The notes beneath the pieces were generated by a model that was given only the letters and a program-made list of their open reading frames with translations, was not told the DNA's origin and did not search any database. From assembly GCA_024460105.1 (NCBI GenBank), contig JANFXS010000001.1, positions 559,259-623,258 of the forward strand: a stretch of 64,000 nt of DNA. The letters run 5' to 3'. The DNA comes from Anaerotignum faecicola. GTDB taxonomy: Bacteria > Bacillota > Clostridia > Lachnospirales > Anaerotignaceae. Position numbers and translations under genes: made by a program. This document shows, in pieces, positions 35,973 to 45,466 of the stretch. How positions within the stretch are numbered: the first letter of the stretch is position 1; each line of letters begins with the position of its first letter.

Positions 35973-36608
35973 TTACTGGACAAACGAGCTGCTGAGTATA
36001 TAAAATTCTTCCTGGCTAGGCTGAAATTTCTTTTCCATTTTCTTAAGGCCATCGTCAAAACGCTCCGCCTCTTTTTCGTCTATATCCATTGCCGGACTGC
36101 CTATATAGTTCCATTTCCTGCCGTCAAAAACATTGTCCGCAAGTTCCTTAACAAGCATTGCCGCCGGATACTTCCCTCCGTCGACGCCTACATTATATTT
36201 TTTGCAGCTCTTAAAACCGAGGCCTACATAGTTGCTTGGGCTTCCGAATATTACGACGGCGTCATATCCCATTTCCCTTGCTTTTTCAAACGAATGGGCT
36301 ATAAGCGTTTTGCCGTATCCCTTTCTCTGGTATTTCGGCAGTATACATACCGGGCCGAATGTCAAAACAGTTTTTTCATTCCTGTCATCGTCGACAAGTT
36401 TTGACTTCGTATACATAATATTTCCTATAATTTCTCCGTCAAGTTAGATTACAAAATCAAGTTCCGCCAAAAAATCGTCATGTCCGCGCATAACATGGGC
36501 AAGATAATGCTCGTAGCATCCCGGAACATATAAATTATAAAAAGCTTCCCTTATAATTTCTTCTACTTTTCCGTAATCTTTCCCTTCTTCATTTCTTATT
36601 CTTATCAC
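35973..36608 (-). pseudogene. GNAT acetyltransferase interrupted by one in-frame stop
   Basis: Continuous GNAT frame of about 211 codons from GTG 36608 (AAAGGA 7 nt upstream, product MIRIRNEEGKDYGKVEEIIR) through FYNLYVPGCYEHYLAHVMRG and LAELDFVI, then a TAA at 36444-36446, then LDGEIIGNIMYTKSKLVDDD and the acetyl-CoA motif ILPKYQRKGYGKTLIAHSFE to the end. The codon expected at the stop is Glu (GAA to TAA). The downstream part could re-initiate at ATG 36416 and make 147 residues with the CoA site but without the N-terminal strands, so function is doubtful. Confidence 0.85.
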
Positions 36609-36934
36609 TTATTGTCCTTTCCGTTTTCCGTCTTTCAACGTGTTTTTATTTCCTTCAGAAAACCGTTCAAACAGTTTTCCATAACCGCCTTAATTTAGAC
36701 AAAACGGCTTCGGCTTATCCTTTATCCCATATGCCGCCTAAGCCATGCATTATGGCAGTATACGCCTCAACGGCGCGCCGCCCAAAAACGCGGCATGCAA
36801 AAATTCCGCCTGCAGAAGCGTTATTATTCTTCCCCAAACTTAAATTTAACATCCGCGCCGCATAAAAAATAATATGCGGGAAAATTAAGCATAAAGCCCG
36901 TTTTTAATTATCTCTTGCGCATCCGATAATTTTA
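36609..36934. other. Gap between acetyltransferase and pyrophosphatase
   Basis: No gene seen. It contains a short hairpin CCGCATA/TATGCGG (36858-36879) without a T-run, and a stretch (about 36760-36830) that weakly recalls the MITE-like element described at 46881-47152. Confidence 0.4.
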
Positions 36935-38587
36935 TTACTGCTGCTGTATTGCAGATATAACGCTCGGTATAAGCTGTTTCTTCCTTGAAACCATGCCCTC
37001 GACAAATATACTGCCGTCGTCGTCCGCTTCGCCGAACGCCGTTTCTATAAACTCTTTCGCTTTAGCGCCTTTAAACAGAAGTATGGACGATTCGTCGATT
37101 ATATTCGTAAGCATAAATATTAGCATATCCACTCCGCCGTTTTCAATAAGGCCGTCCATATATACGGAAAGGCGGCTTTTAAGGCTTGCGAGATCCCCGC
37201 TGTTCATGCTCGTTATCTGTCCTACGCCGAATGAAATCCCTGAAGCGTTAAACTCCTTATAGTCCTGATGGAATATTTCATCCTCCGTCCTTGAATCAAA
37301 ATCGCTTCCTGCCGAAAACATGCTTTCGGCAAACTCCTGTATATCTATGCCGGCAATAGGAGCTAAGGCTTCAGCCGCGGCCCTGTCGGCGGGAGTGCAT
37401 GTAGGCGATCTGAACATAAGCGTATCGGAAAGTATTGCGCCGCAAAGCGCGCCCGCTATTTCTTTCGGTATTTCCACATTATTTTCGCCGTACATAAGGT
37501 ACACTATAGTTGCCGTACAGCCTAACGGTTGGTTCCTGAAATACACGGGGTTCATAGTTTCGAGGCTGCCGAGACGGTGATGATCTATTATCTCCTGTAT
37601 TTCCGCAAACTCTATGCCGTCAACAGCCTGATTTTTCTCGTTATGATCCACAAGTATAACCTTCTTTTTGTCCATATCGAGAAAGCTTCTTTTAGAAATC
37701 TGGCCTATGTATTTCCCCTGTTCGTCTATTACAGGGAAATATCTGTGGCGGTTTTTTGCCATAACGTCCTTAACGTCGTTTGTATAATCGTCTATGTTAA
37801 AAACAAGCAGATTGTCAGAAGTCATAAAATATTTAATCGGCATGCTTTTATTTAAAAGCCTTGCAACCGTATATGTGTCGTAAGGCGACGAGATTATTAC
37901 AGTGCCCTTTTCCTTTGCAAGCTTTAAAACAGATTCCTTTACCGTATTGTCAGTGCAGAGGACTATGCAGCTTACCCCAAGCTCAATTGCTACGAACTGG
38001 CTTTCAAACCTGTTGCCTATTATAACAAGATCGTGTTCGCCTATAAATTCTCCCATCATTTCAGGCGTGTTTGCCGCTATCGAGACCCTGCCGCGGCTGA
38101 AATACCCGTTAATATCGCCGCAAAGTATACGCCCGTCCAGCGTTTCAACAATATTTTTATACGAAGTGTTTGCCTTTGACACAATCCTGTTGTCATACAC
38201 GTCCATATCGCTTGCGGCAATATCGCCTATAGTTATAAGGCCGTCGATCCCGCCGTCGGCATTTGTCACGGCAAGGGTCACGGCGTTTTGCTTTTTCATT
38301 ATGTTATAAGCCTCTTTAAGCGAAATATCGCCGCTTACGCCGTCTACTTTTTTTATTTCAATGTCGCTTACCTGGCTTCTTACGTCGGCTATATACCGCG
38401 GTTCCGCAAGGCCGAAAGTTTTAAGCACAAAAGAGGTTTCCTTGCTTATTTCTCCGCACCTTGCCGCCGTGTATATATTTTCCGGCGAAATCTTATTTTT
38501 AAGCGCCGCGTAAGCGATAGCCGAACATATAGAGTCGGTGTCCGGGTTCTTATGCCCGATAACGGTTATTTTGTTCCTTTTTTCCAT
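36935..38587 (-). CDS. Manganese-dependent inorganic pyrophosphatase with CBS-DRTGG regulatory insert
   Basis: Family II pyrophosphatase (DHH/DHHA2). 550 residues rather than about 310, because a regulatory insert splits the catalytic domain. Order: DHH start TVIGHKNPDTDSICSAIAYA; CBS1 (about 75-125, ending ITIGDIA); DRTGG-like region (about 130-245); CBS2 (about 250-310, HRYFPVIDEQGKYIGQISKR); then DHH continuation LVDHNEKNQAVDG and EIIDHHRLG with the signature DHH; DHHA2 to the end (KKQLIPSV). In this class adenine nucleotides, including diadenosine polyphosphates, regulate activity through the CBS pair. Confidence 0.94.
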   Translation of the reverse strand: MEKRNKITVIGHKNPDTDSICSAIAYAALKNKISPENIYTAARCGEISKETSFVLKTFGLAEPRYIADVRSQVSDIEIKKVDGVSGDISLKEAYNIMKKQNAVTLAVTNADGGIDGLITIGDIAASDMDVYDNRIVSKANTSYKNIVETLDGRILCGDINGYFSRGRVSIAANTPEMMGEFIGEHDLVIIGNRFESQFVAIELGVSCIVLCTDNTVKESVLKLAKEKGTVIISSPYDTYTVARLLNKSMPIKYFMTSDNLLVFNIDDYTNDVKDVMAKNRHRYFPVIDEQGKYIGQISKRSFLDMDKKKVILVDHNEKNQAVDGIEFAEIQEIIDHHRLGSLETMNPVYFRNQPLGCTATIVYLMYGENNVEIPKEIAGALCGAILSDTLMFRSPTCTPADRAAAEALAPIAGIDIQEFAESMFSAGSDFDSRTEDEIFHQDYKEFNASGISFGVGQITSMNSGDLASLKSRLSVYMDGLIENGGVDMLIFMLTNIIDESSILLFKGAKAKEFIETAFGEADDDGSIFVEGMVSRKKQLIPSVISAIQQQ

Positions 38588-38650
38588 AAATATCTCCCAT
38601 TCTGCAAAATTCTGGCAACTTCATATTTTAAAACCATAAGGCGGTTTTGT

Positions 38651-39763
38651 CTATATCAAATTTTCAGGATTTAAGCAAAGGAGTTCTTCCGCAACAAACC
38701 TTCCGTCTTTCCTTATGAGGACGTCGTCAAAGTATATCTCCCCTCCTCCGTATTCCGGAGTTTGAATAAGCACCAAATCCCAGTGTATTGCGCTTTTGTT
38801 CCCGTTTTCCGCATCTTCATAGCAGTTGCCCGGCGTAAAGTGTATGCTTCCCATTATTTTTTCGTCAAAAAGGATATTGTTCATTGCTTTTGTTATATAT
38901 GGGTTTACTCCGATTGCAAACTCTCCAACATACCTTGCCCCTTCGTCGGTGTCGAATATTTTATTGAGCCTTTCGCTGTCGTTAGCCGTGGCTTCGACAA
39001 TTTTCCCGTCTTTAAACGTAAGGCTTACGTTTTCAAAAGTAAAAGAATTATATTCGCTCGGCGTATTGTACGTTATCTTTCCGTTAACGGAATTTTTTAC
39101 AGGAGCCGTATAAACTTCGCCGTCCGGGATATTGCACTCGCCGGCGCATTTAATAGCCGGTATATCTTTAATTGAAAACGAAATATCAGTATCCTTTCCC
39201 ACAATACGCACTTTATCAGTCTTTTCCATAAGCTTCACAAGGCTGTCCATAGCTTTCGACATCCTGCCGTAATCAAGGTTGCACACTTTATAATAAAAAT
39301 CCTCAAACGCTTCGAGGCTTGTGTTCGCAGACTGCGCCATTGAAGGCGTAGGGTAACGGAGCACTACCCATTTCGTATCGGGCACGCGTATATCGTTTAC
39401 GGGACGCGTATAAAGGACCGAATACTTTTTAAGCTGGTTATCGTCCACATCGCTCAGCTCCCTTAAATTGTCCTCTCCCCTGACTCCGATAAAAGCGTCC
39501 ATATGGCGCATTTTTTCACATTCCCACTGCGCCATAAGCTTCAGCTGCTCATCGCCCGCGCCCATAAGGAATTCCCTGTCGATTCCGGCAGTGCTCATTT
39601 CCACAAACGGGAAGGCCCCTTTTTTGTAAACTTCTTTTATAATCTGCTTAACAAGCGGGATTGGCCCCGTTCCGTTGCAGCTAATCAAAACCCGTTCCCC
39701 TTCCTGAACGCGGCATGAATATTCGACAAGGTTTTTAGCCAATACTTTATCTCTTTCGTCCAT
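38651..39763 (-). CDS. M29-family aminopeptidase
   Basis: 370 residues, the normal length for AmpS/aminopeptidase T. Metalloprotease with the family's two-domain layout: N-terminal YSCRVQEGERVLISCNG and VRGEDNLRELSDV, and C-terminal metal-site segments GECNIPDGEVYTAPVKNSVNG (Glu and Glu ligands), IGVNPYITKAMNNILFDEKI, and GSIHFTPGN with IHWDLVLIQ (His and Asp). Intracellular peptide trimming is the expected role. AAGGAGATACGGAATT precedes the ATG. The gene is alone on its strand; a spacer of 330 nt follows before the divergent NifX-like gene. Confidence 0.92.
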   Translation of the reverse strand: MDERDKVLAKNLVEYSCRVQEGERVLISCNGTGPIPLVKQIIKEVYKKGAFPFVEMSTAGIDREFLMGAGDEQLKLMAQWECEKMRHMDAFIGVRGEDNLRELSDVDDNQLKKYSVLYTRPVNDIRVPDTKWVVLRYPTPSMAQSANTSLEAFEDFYYKVCNLDYGRMSKAMDSLVKLMEKTDKVRIVGKDTDISFSIKDIPAIKCAGECNIPDGEVYTAPVKNSVNGKITYNTPSEYNSFTFENVSLTFKDGKIVEATANDSERLNKIFDTDEGARYVGEFAIGVNPYITKAMNNILFDEKIMGSIHFTPGNCYEDAENGNKSAIHWDLVLIQTPEYGGGEIYFDDVLIRKDGRFVAEELLCLNPENLI

Positions 39764-40092
39764 AATTCCGTATCTCCTTTTATGATGTTAATTTATTATA
39801 TATTTTAGTTATTGTCAGTTTCGGGCTTTTTAATTCAGCGTTTCCAAAAGCCCGCGGCAGAAAATCCAAATCATACGCAAAATCATACTTTATGGGCAAA
39901 ACCGAAGCTGTAAGAAGCTATAATATGCGTAAAATAATTTTACTACTATTTTAAAAAAAGTCAATTATATTGCGGCGCAACCGGCGTTTACATTTCCAAA
40001 ACTAAAAATACGAACGCCTATGGATTTTTTGCCTTTAGTTTGGTATAATTATTATTATAATATAAAAATATAGGTGAAAAGAGGTCTTTTTT
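39764..40092. other. Divergent spacer before the NifX-like gene
   Basis: AT-rich, no gene. It holds a hairpin CGGGCTTTT (39822-39830) with AAAAGCCCG (39846-39854), and two TATAAT boxes (40044-40049 and 40056-40061) just before the NifX-like gene. The first has only a weak -35 (TGGATT) 17 nt upstream. Confidence 0.4.
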
Positions 40093-40452
40093 ATGATTAT
40101 TGCCGTAACTTACGAAAACGGGGAAATTTTCCAGCACTTCGGAAAAACAAAGGAGTTTATGCTTTACGACGTAGACGCAAACACAGTTAAATCGTCAAAG
40201 AAAATCGACACCTCCGATACGGGCCACGGCGCTTTGGCCAAAAGGCTTAAGGATAACGGCGTAAACCTGCTTATATGCGGCGGCATAGGTTCCGGCGCAA
40301 TGGACGCCCTCAGCGAAAACGATATTGAAGTTATATTCGGCGCGTCGGGAGATGTTGAAACCGCAGTTAAAAAATATTTAAGCGGCGAAAATATAGGCGA
40401 TCCAAACGCAAAATGCAATCATCACGGCGAAGATCATACATGCAGCCATTAA
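40093..40452 (+). CDS. NifX/NifB-like cofactor-binding protein with His/Cys tail
   Basis: 119 residues. Dinitrogenase Fe-Mo cofactor family fold: IAVTYENGEIFQHFGKTKEF at the start, HGALAKRLKDNGVNLLICGG in the middle, and a C-terminal segment IGDPNAKCNHHGEDHTCSH rich in His and Cys. No nitrogenase genes are nearby; stand-alone members are common in anaerobes and are thought to bind metal clusters. The tail suggests a metal site. AAGAGG lies upstream of the ATG. It ends in a strong terminator. Confidence 0.88.
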   Translation: MIIAVTYENGEIFQHFGKTKEFMLYDVDANTVKSSKKIDTSDTGHGALAKRLKDNGVNLLICGGIGSGAMDALSENDIEVIFGASGDVETAVKKYLSGENIGDPNAKCNHHGEDHTCSH

Positions 40453-40518
40453 CTGTGGTTTGATATTTTAAAGGTACGGGCATAATTACAGAAAAACTTT
40501 ACTGCAAATCGGCAGATG

Positions 40519-40571
40519 AAAAGCCGCGGTTTTCATTTTTGGCGTAAACGCCTTGAAAATCCGGCTTTTTT
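40519..40571 (+). terminator. Terminator after the NifX-like gene
   Basis: Long hairpin with outer AAAGCCG/CGGCTTT, middle GGTTTTCA/TGAAAATC and inner GGCG-TAAA-CGCC, ending in six T on the plus strand. Confidence 0.8.
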
Positions 40572-40740
40572 ATACATAAAACGAAAAATACGCAATAAAA
40601 CATGAAAAACAATAATTTCGACAGGTATGCCGTATGTATTTTAGCCATAAAGCCGTAATTCGCTGAATTTTTTAATACAGTCTGCCGCGCAAAACAAATA
40701 TTTAAATATACTGAACATATCGTTTTCGGAGGGGATACAA

Positions 40741-41316
40741 ATGGATAAAACCATAACAAGGTCCGAGGCATGGGAACTGCTTGGGGAATATACAAAAACT
40801 CCCGCGCTTTTAAAACATGCGCTGGCCGTTGAAGCGGTTATGAAACATTTCGCAAGGTTAAACGGCGAGGATGAAGAAATTTGGGGGATCGTCGGACTCC
40901 TTCATGATCTGGATTATGAAAAATATCCAGACGAACACTGCGTTAAAGCCAAAGAAATAATGGAAGGGCGCGGAATAAGCAGTTTCTATATACGCGCCGT
41001 GTGCAGCCACGGCTACGGCATCTGCTCCGATATTAAGCCTGAAAGCGCCCTTGAAAAAACGCTTTTTACAATAGACGAACTGACCGGCCTTATAAACGCC
41101 GTATGCCTTATGCGTCCCTCAAAAAGCGTGCTTGACTTAGAGGTAAAATCGGTTAAGAAAAAATTCAAGGACAAATCCTTTGCCGCGGGCGTAGACCGCG
41201 AAGTTATACTCAAAGGCTGTGAAATGCTCGGCATACCACTTGAAAACGTAATAGCGGAAACTATCGGCGGCATGCGGGAAAACGCCGAGGCTATCGGCCT
41301 TAAAGGAAACCTTTAA
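40741..41316 (+). CDS. HD-domain hydrolase
   Basis: 191 residues. HD-superfamily metal site: KHALAVEAVMKHFARL (first His), GLLHDLDYEKYPDEHCVKA (HD pair) and AVCSHGYG with a later Asp in FTIDELTGL. This is the compact HDIG-type seen in clostridial stand-alone proteins, usually described as a phosphohydrolase; the substrate is unknown. GGAGGGG precedes the ATG. It is followed by a clear terminator, so it is probably monocistronic. Confidence 0.85.
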   Translation: MDKTITRSEAWELLGEYTKTPALLKHALAVEAVMKHFARLNGEDEEIWGIVGLLHDLDYEKYPDEHCVKAKEIMEGRGISSFYIRAVCSHGYGICSDIKPESALEKTLFTIDELTGLINAVCLMRPSKSVLDLEVKSVKKKFKDKSFAAGVDREVILKGCEMLGIPLENVIAETIGGMRENAEAIGLKGNL

Positions 41317-41361
41317 TAAGCATAATCCCGCCCTTAAATCATAAATACATAAATTGCCATT

Positions 41362-41402
41362 AAAACAGGCGTCAGGCACAATAAGCCGTAAGCCTGTTTT
41401 TT
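41362..41402 (+). terminator. Terminator after the HD-domain gene
   Basis: AAAACAGGC / GCCTGTTTT stem with an inner loop of about 21 nt, followed by further T (GCCTGTTTTTTATG). It is about 45 nt past the stop. Confidence 0.8.
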
Positions 41403-41605
41403 ATGTGTTTTTTATTTGCGGCATACAATTTCTACGTTCCTTTTGCAGGGATACTCTTTACCGTTCCCAAAACCCTTTTCGGCATGTTTTTGCATTTTTC
41501 GCGCTTGCCGAACGTTTCAAGCCCGTCTCGCTTCAATCCGTAAACGCCCGTTTAAAACATAGGTTATTCAAAGCGGCACGGACGCCTATTTTTGATTGAA
41601 TTAAA

Positions 41606-41634
41606 TTGACGAAACCGGGCAATTATAGTAATAT
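41606..41634 (+). promoter_or_regulatory. Promoter of glnS
   Basis: TTGACG (41606-41611), exactly 17 nt spacer, and TAATAT (41629-41634). It is the best SigA-type promoter in the window. It implies a leader of about 230 nt before glnS. Confidence 0.75.
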
Positions 41635-41869
41635 GAAATGAATACCCCGGTTTGCAAAAACATATATGGTTACGGTATGCGGCGGCGTTAAAAACGTTTG
41701 TATTTGAATCATACAAAACTTCTTAGTTTCTTACTTTCGTTCTTACGCCTTTCGTCATGGATATATTCGGCCACGCAAGCTAACCCTTTCTGCCGCAAGG
41801 CGCATATGCCCATGCAGACCGAAGATATAAAATGTGAAAAACTGAAATTCTTTAGGAGGCTTTTTCCAT

Positions 41870-43552
41870 ATGTCTGAAGATATTAAAAACGAAAATAACA
41901 GCGACCTCAGCGCCACGGGAAATTTCATACATACTTACATACAAAACGACCTCGGCGAAAACCTTTCAAAAATCAAAACCCGTTTTCCGCCAGAGCCCAA
42001 CGGGTATCTGCATATAGGCCATGCAAAATCCATATGCCTTAATTTTGGCCTCGCTAACCTTTACGGCGGCAAATGCAACCTGCGTTTTGACGATACGAAC
42101 CCGTCGAAAGAGGATACGGAATATATAGAAAGCATTAAAGAGGACGTTAAATGGCTCGGTTTCGACTGGGAGGACAGGCTTTATTTTGCATCAAGCTATT
42201 TCGATACGTTTTACGATATAGCCGTTAAGCTTATAAAAGAAGGCAAAGCGTTCGTATGCGACCTTAATGCGGAAGAAATGCGCGCCTACCGCGGAACTTT
42301 AAGCGGGCCGGGAAAAAACAGCCCTTACCGCGACAGGAGCGTTGAAGAAAACTTAGATCTGTTTGAACGCATGAAAAACGGCGAATTCCCCGACGGCAGC
42401 CGTACGTTAAGGGCCAAGATTGACATGTCGTCGCCCAATATAAATATGCGGGATCCCGTTTTGTACAGAATTGCCCACGCAAGCCACCATACCACCGGAA
42501 ACAAATGGTGCATATATCCTATGTATGACTTTGCGCACCCGCTTGAGGACGCCATTGAAGGAATAACCCATTCTATCTGCACAATGGAATTTGAGGACCA
42601 CCGCCCTCTTTACGATTGGGTTGTAGACAACAGCGGCCTGCCGGCAAAACCTCGCCAAATAGAATTTGCGCGCCTTGGACTTACAAACACGGTTATGAGC
42701 AAACGCAAACTCCGCGCCCTGGTGGAAGACGGCCTTGTGGACGGATGGGACGATCCGAGGATGCCGACGATATGCGGGCTTCGCCGCTTGGGCGTAACCC
42801 CTGAAGCCATAAGGGATTTCTGCGAAAAAATCGGCGTGAGCAAAGCCAACAGCAAAGTTGACCGTTCTCTTTTGGATCACTGTATCAGGGACGATTTAAA
42901 AGCGAAAGCAAAAGTCGTTATGGCCGTATTGGATCCTGTTAAAGTGATAATAGATAATTACCCGGAAGGCCAGCTTGAGTTTCTCACCATAGAAAACAAC
43001 CCGGAAAACGAAGCGATGGGCACGCGTCAAGTACCTTTTTCAAAGGAGCTTTACATTGAAAGGGACGACTTCATGGAAGTTCCAGAAAAGAAATTTTTCC
43101 GCCTTGCTCCCGGCAAGGAAGTACGCCTTAAAGGCGCATATTACATTACATGCACGGATTTTACAAAAGATGAAAACGGCGTTATAACAGAGATCCATGC
43201 GACATATGATCCGGAAACCAAGAGCGGTTCGGGATTTGAAGGGCGTAAAGTTAAGGGCACCCTGCACTGGGTTAACGCCGACACGGCTGTTGAAGCCGAA
43301 GCCCGCCTTTACGATGCAATGATGCTCGATAACCCTCAGGACCCTAACGGCGATATGATTATGAACCCGGATAGCCTTAAAGTCGTTAAATGCGTTGCCG
43401 AACCTTCAGTGAAGGATGCTTCTCCCGGCGACAGGTTCCAGTTTATGAGAAACGGGTATTTTGCAGTCGATACAAAATGCACGTCGTCCGAAAAGCTTGT
43501 TTTCAACAGGATAGTCGCGCTGAAAAGTTCTTTTAAGCCTAAAAAACAATAA
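41870..43552 (+). CDS. glnS: Glutaminyl-tRNA synthetase
   Basis: Class I synthetase charging tRNA-Gln. 560 residues, bacterial GlnRS length. The ATP site is formed by [17 protein letters not shown] (HIGH motif at about 50-53) and VMSKRKL (KMSKS equivalent), with the Gln/Glu-discriminating insert [17 protein letters not shown]. The C-terminal anticodon-binding beta barrels are complete, ending [23 protein letters not shown] precedes the ATG. Many Clostridia instead use the GatCAB route, so direct glutaminylation is notable but not rare. A strong terminator follows. Confidence 0.97.
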   Translation: MSEDIKNENNSDLSATGNFIHTYIQNDLGENLSKIKTRFPPEPNGYLHIGHAKSICLNFGLANLYGGKCNLRFDDTNPSKEDTEYIESIKEDVKWLGFDWEDRLYFASSYFDTFYDIAVKLIKEGKAFVCDLNAEEMRAYRGTLSGPGKNSPYRDRSVEENLDLFERMKNGEFPDGSRTLRAKIDMSSPNINMRDPVLYRIAHASHHTTGNKWCIYPMYDFAHPLEDAIEGITHSICTMEFEDHRPLYDWVVDNSGLPAKPRQIEFARLGLTNTVMSKRKLRALVEDGLVDGWDDPRMPTICGLRRLGVTPEAIRDFCEKIGVSKANSKVDRSLLDHCIRDDLKAKAKVVMAVLDPVKVIIDNYPEGQLEFLTIENNPENEAMGTRQVPFSKELYIERDDFMEVPEKKFFRLAPGKEVRLKGAYYITCTDFTKDENGVITEIHATYDPETKSGSGFEGRKVKGTLHWVNADTAVEAEARLYDAMMLDNPQDPNGDMIMNPDSLKVVKCVAEPSVKDASPGDRFQFMRNGYFAVDTKCTSSEKLVFNRIVALKSSFKPKKQ

Positions 43553-43557
43553 CAGTA

Positions 43558-43584
43558 AAAAAGCGGCCTTAAGGCCGCTTTTAT
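43558..43584 (+). terminator. Terminator after glnS
   Basis: AAAAGCGGCC-TTAA-GGCCGCTTTT perfect hairpin, T-rich 3' side (TTTTATTTTAT). It starts 7 nt past the stop. Confidence 0.9.
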
Positions 43585-43665
43585 TTTATATTCCTATTCC
43601 TTTTCTCTAATCTTTGTAGTAGAATATTATAATCGGAATATATTTTTAATTATCTGAGGTGCATT

Positions 43666-44472
43666 ATGGATTACAGGCAAAAACTTAAAGACCACAAACG
43701 CATTGTTATAAAAATAGGCACGTCAACCGTTACATACCCAAACGGGAGAATAAACCTCAAACGCATGGAACAGCTTGCATGGGTGCTTGCGGACCTTAAC
43801 AACCAAGGAAAGGACGTTGTGCTTGTTTCTTCAGGCGCAATGGGCGTTGGTTCCGCCGATCTCGGCTTAACGGAACGCCCGACGGAAATCAGGCTGAAAC
43901 AGGCGGCGGCTTCAGTCGGACAAGCTTCATTAATACAAATTTATAAAAACTTTTTTAACGAATATAATCAAAAAGTTGCACAGATACTTCTTACAAAAGA
44001 AGATATTAAAAACGAAGAACGCCGTACAACCGCCTCTACTACATTTGAAACGCTTTTCCGCATGCAGGTTGTGCCAATCGTAAACAACAACGACGCCGTT
44101 GCAACGGTTAATTTTGAATTTTCCGACAACGACACTCTTTCAGCCGTGGTGGCCAACCTTATAGGGGCCGATCTTCTTGTGCTTTTAACGGACATTGACG
44201 CGCTCTATGACGCAAACCCGCGTAAAAACCCCGGCGCAAAACGTATCTCCGTTGTGGAAGAAGTTACGGACAACATATTATCCATGGCGGGCGAAAAAGG
44301 CAGTATTTTCTCTGTAGGCGGCATGGAAACAAAGCTTCTGGCGGCAAAACGCTGCCGCGAAAGCCGCACAGACATGGTTATCGCCCTCGGCGAAGATCCC
44401 CGCATACTTAACAAAATCATTGAAGGCGAGGATATAGGCACATTATTTATAAACAAGGAGTTTCAAAAATGA
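43666..44472 (+). CDS. proB: Glutamate 5-kinase (no PUA domain)
   Basis: First step of proline synthesis: phosphorylates the gamma-carboxyl of glutamate. 268 residues of amino-acid-kinase fold. VIKIGTSTVTYPNGRIN at the start, VLVSSGAMGVGS, VPIVNNNDAVAT, LVLLTDIDALYDANP and GGMETKLLAAK are all present. It lacks the C-terminal PUA domain of E. coli-type ProB (about 367 residues), as in a number of Firmicutes. TGAGGTG precedes the ATG. It overlaps the following zinc-ribbon gene by 4 nt and is in an operon that ends with proA. Confidence 0.95.
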   Translation: MDYRQKLKDHKRIVIKIGTSTVTYPNGRINLKRMEQLAWVLADLNNQGKDVVLVSSGAMGVGSADLGLTERPTEIRLKQAAASVGQASLIQIYKNFFNEYNQKVAQILLTKEDIKNEERRTTASTTFETLFRMQVVPIVNNNDAVATVNFEFSDNDTLSAVVANLIGADLLVLLTDIDALYDANPRKNPGAKRISVVEEVTDNILSMAGEKGSIFSVGGMETKLLAAKRCRESRTDMVIALGEDPRILNKIIEGEDIGTLFINKEFQK

Positions 44473-44882
44473 AAGAATGCCCTTTCTGCGGAACAAAAAT
44501 AAGAAACGAAAACGCCCACTGCCCGGGCTGCGGATACGGTCAGGGAATTTCCGGGCAACGCTCGCCTTTCGGCGAAAATCCATGGCGCCGGAATCAAAAT
44601 GCATCTCCCTCCCCATTTTTGCCTAACGGAAACAATAATCAGGCTCCCGCCCAAAAACGTTTTAACATCGCGCTTGAAATTATACTTATAATTCTTGCGG
44701 TTTTAGTCCCGCTTGTCGGCATAATAGTTGGAATTGTGTTCTTATGCCAAAACGATAGGGAACTTAAACGCGTAGGCAAAGTTATCTCCTTGGTTGGAGG
44801 ATGCGTATTTCTCTTAGGCATCGTTATGGCGGCAGTCATTATGAAATCATCACTTTTAGGCGCAACAATATTAACATACTGA
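44469..44882 (+). CDS. Zinc-ribbon membrane protein
   Basis: 137 residues. An N-terminal zinc ribbon (ECPFCGTKIRNENAHCPGCG, two CxxC pairs, residues 3-22), a Gly/Asn/Pro-rich linker, and two membrane helices (about 65-88 and 100-124). This is the generic zinc-ribbon-plus-membrane layout of small Firmicute proteins of unknown function. Start overlaps proB (ATGA). It sits between proB and proA together with the 5-FCL gene, with no metabolic link that I can see. Confidence 0.75.
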   Translation: MKECPFCGTKIRNENAHCPGCGYGQGISGQRSPFGENPWRRNQNASPSPFLPNGNNNQAPAQKRFNIALEIILIILAVLVPLVGIIVGIVFLCQNDRELKRVGKVISLVGGCVFLLGIVMAAVIMKSSLLGATILTY

Positions 44883-44899
44883 ACAAAGGGGACGAACAT

Positions 44900-45454
44900 A
44901 TGAAAAACGAAATGAGGCGCGAGTTCCTTGCCAAAAGGAATTCAATGCCCAAAGAAGAACAGGAAGAAAAAAGCCGCGCAATAATAAAAAAGCTTTTAAA
45001 CAGCGCCGAATATAAAAACGCCCGGACAATTTTTGTTTATATAAATATGGGTTCGGAAGTGCGGACAACCGAATTTATTGAAAAAGCATGGGCCGACGGG
45101 AAAAAAGTGGCCGTTCCCATAGCAAAAAAAGACCGCCTTATGTATTTTGTCGAAATAACTTCCTTTGAAAACATGTCGCGTACAAAGCTCGGCGTAACGG
45201 AGCCCGATATACCCATGGAAAAACAGGTTTTTCCCGACAGCAAATCCATGTTCATAGTTCCCGGCAGTATGTTCGACATTAAAAAAAACCGCTGCGGATA
45301 CGGCGGCGGGTACTATGATACTTACACGTCGGAGCATAACGTTAAAAATACAATAGGCGTCTGCTACGACTTCCAGCTTGCCGAAAAAATACCGACGGAC
45401 AGATATGACAGAAAACTTGACAAAATAATCACGGAACTGCGTACAATAGAATAA
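44900..45454 (+). CDS. 5-formyltetrahydrofolate cyclo-ligase
   Basis: ATP-dependent conversion of 5-formyl-THF to 5,10-methenyl-THF. 184 residues, normal length. MRREFLAKRNSMPKEEQEEK at the N-terminus (ATP-binding Lys and Arg), YINMGSEVRTTEFI, then the family C-terminal signature GYGGGYYDTY and a late LAEKIPTDRYDRKLDKIITE. The ATG at 44900, with AAAGGGG upstream, gives the usual start; earlier in-frame codons overlap the zinc-ribbon gene. proA starts 12 nt after its stop. Confidence 0.93.
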   Translation: MKNEMRREFLAKRNSMPKEEQEEKSRAIIKKLLNSAEYKNARTIFVYINMGSEVRTTEFIEKAWADGKKVAVPIAKKDRLMYFVEITSFENMSRTKLGVTEPDIPMEKQVFPDSKSMFIVPGSMFDIKKNRCGYGGGYYDTYTSEHNVKNTIGVCYDFQLAEKIPTDRYDRKLDKIITELRTIE

Positions 45455-45466
45455 AGGGGGAACTAT

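Larger units (their letters stand above)
41317..41869. other. Gap containing a terminator and the glnS promoter and leader
   Basis: No gene. The first 90 nt carry the HD-gene terminator. The glnS promoter lies at 41606-41634, leaving an untranslated leader of about 230 nt. The leader (about 41650-41826) opens CGGTTTGCAAAAACA and closes GACCGAAG, ends reminiscent of the element at 46881-47152. Confidence 0.5.

Noticed and set aside
35973..36416. 147-codon frame as an independent acetyltransferase gene
   Set aside because: It lacks the N-terminal strands, and the in-frame sequence upstream of the single stop clearly belongs to the same protein, so it is described as part of a broken gene.
41640..41860. 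T-box riboswitch upstream of glnS
   Set aside because: No conserved T-box sequence and no terminator/antiterminator pair in the leader.
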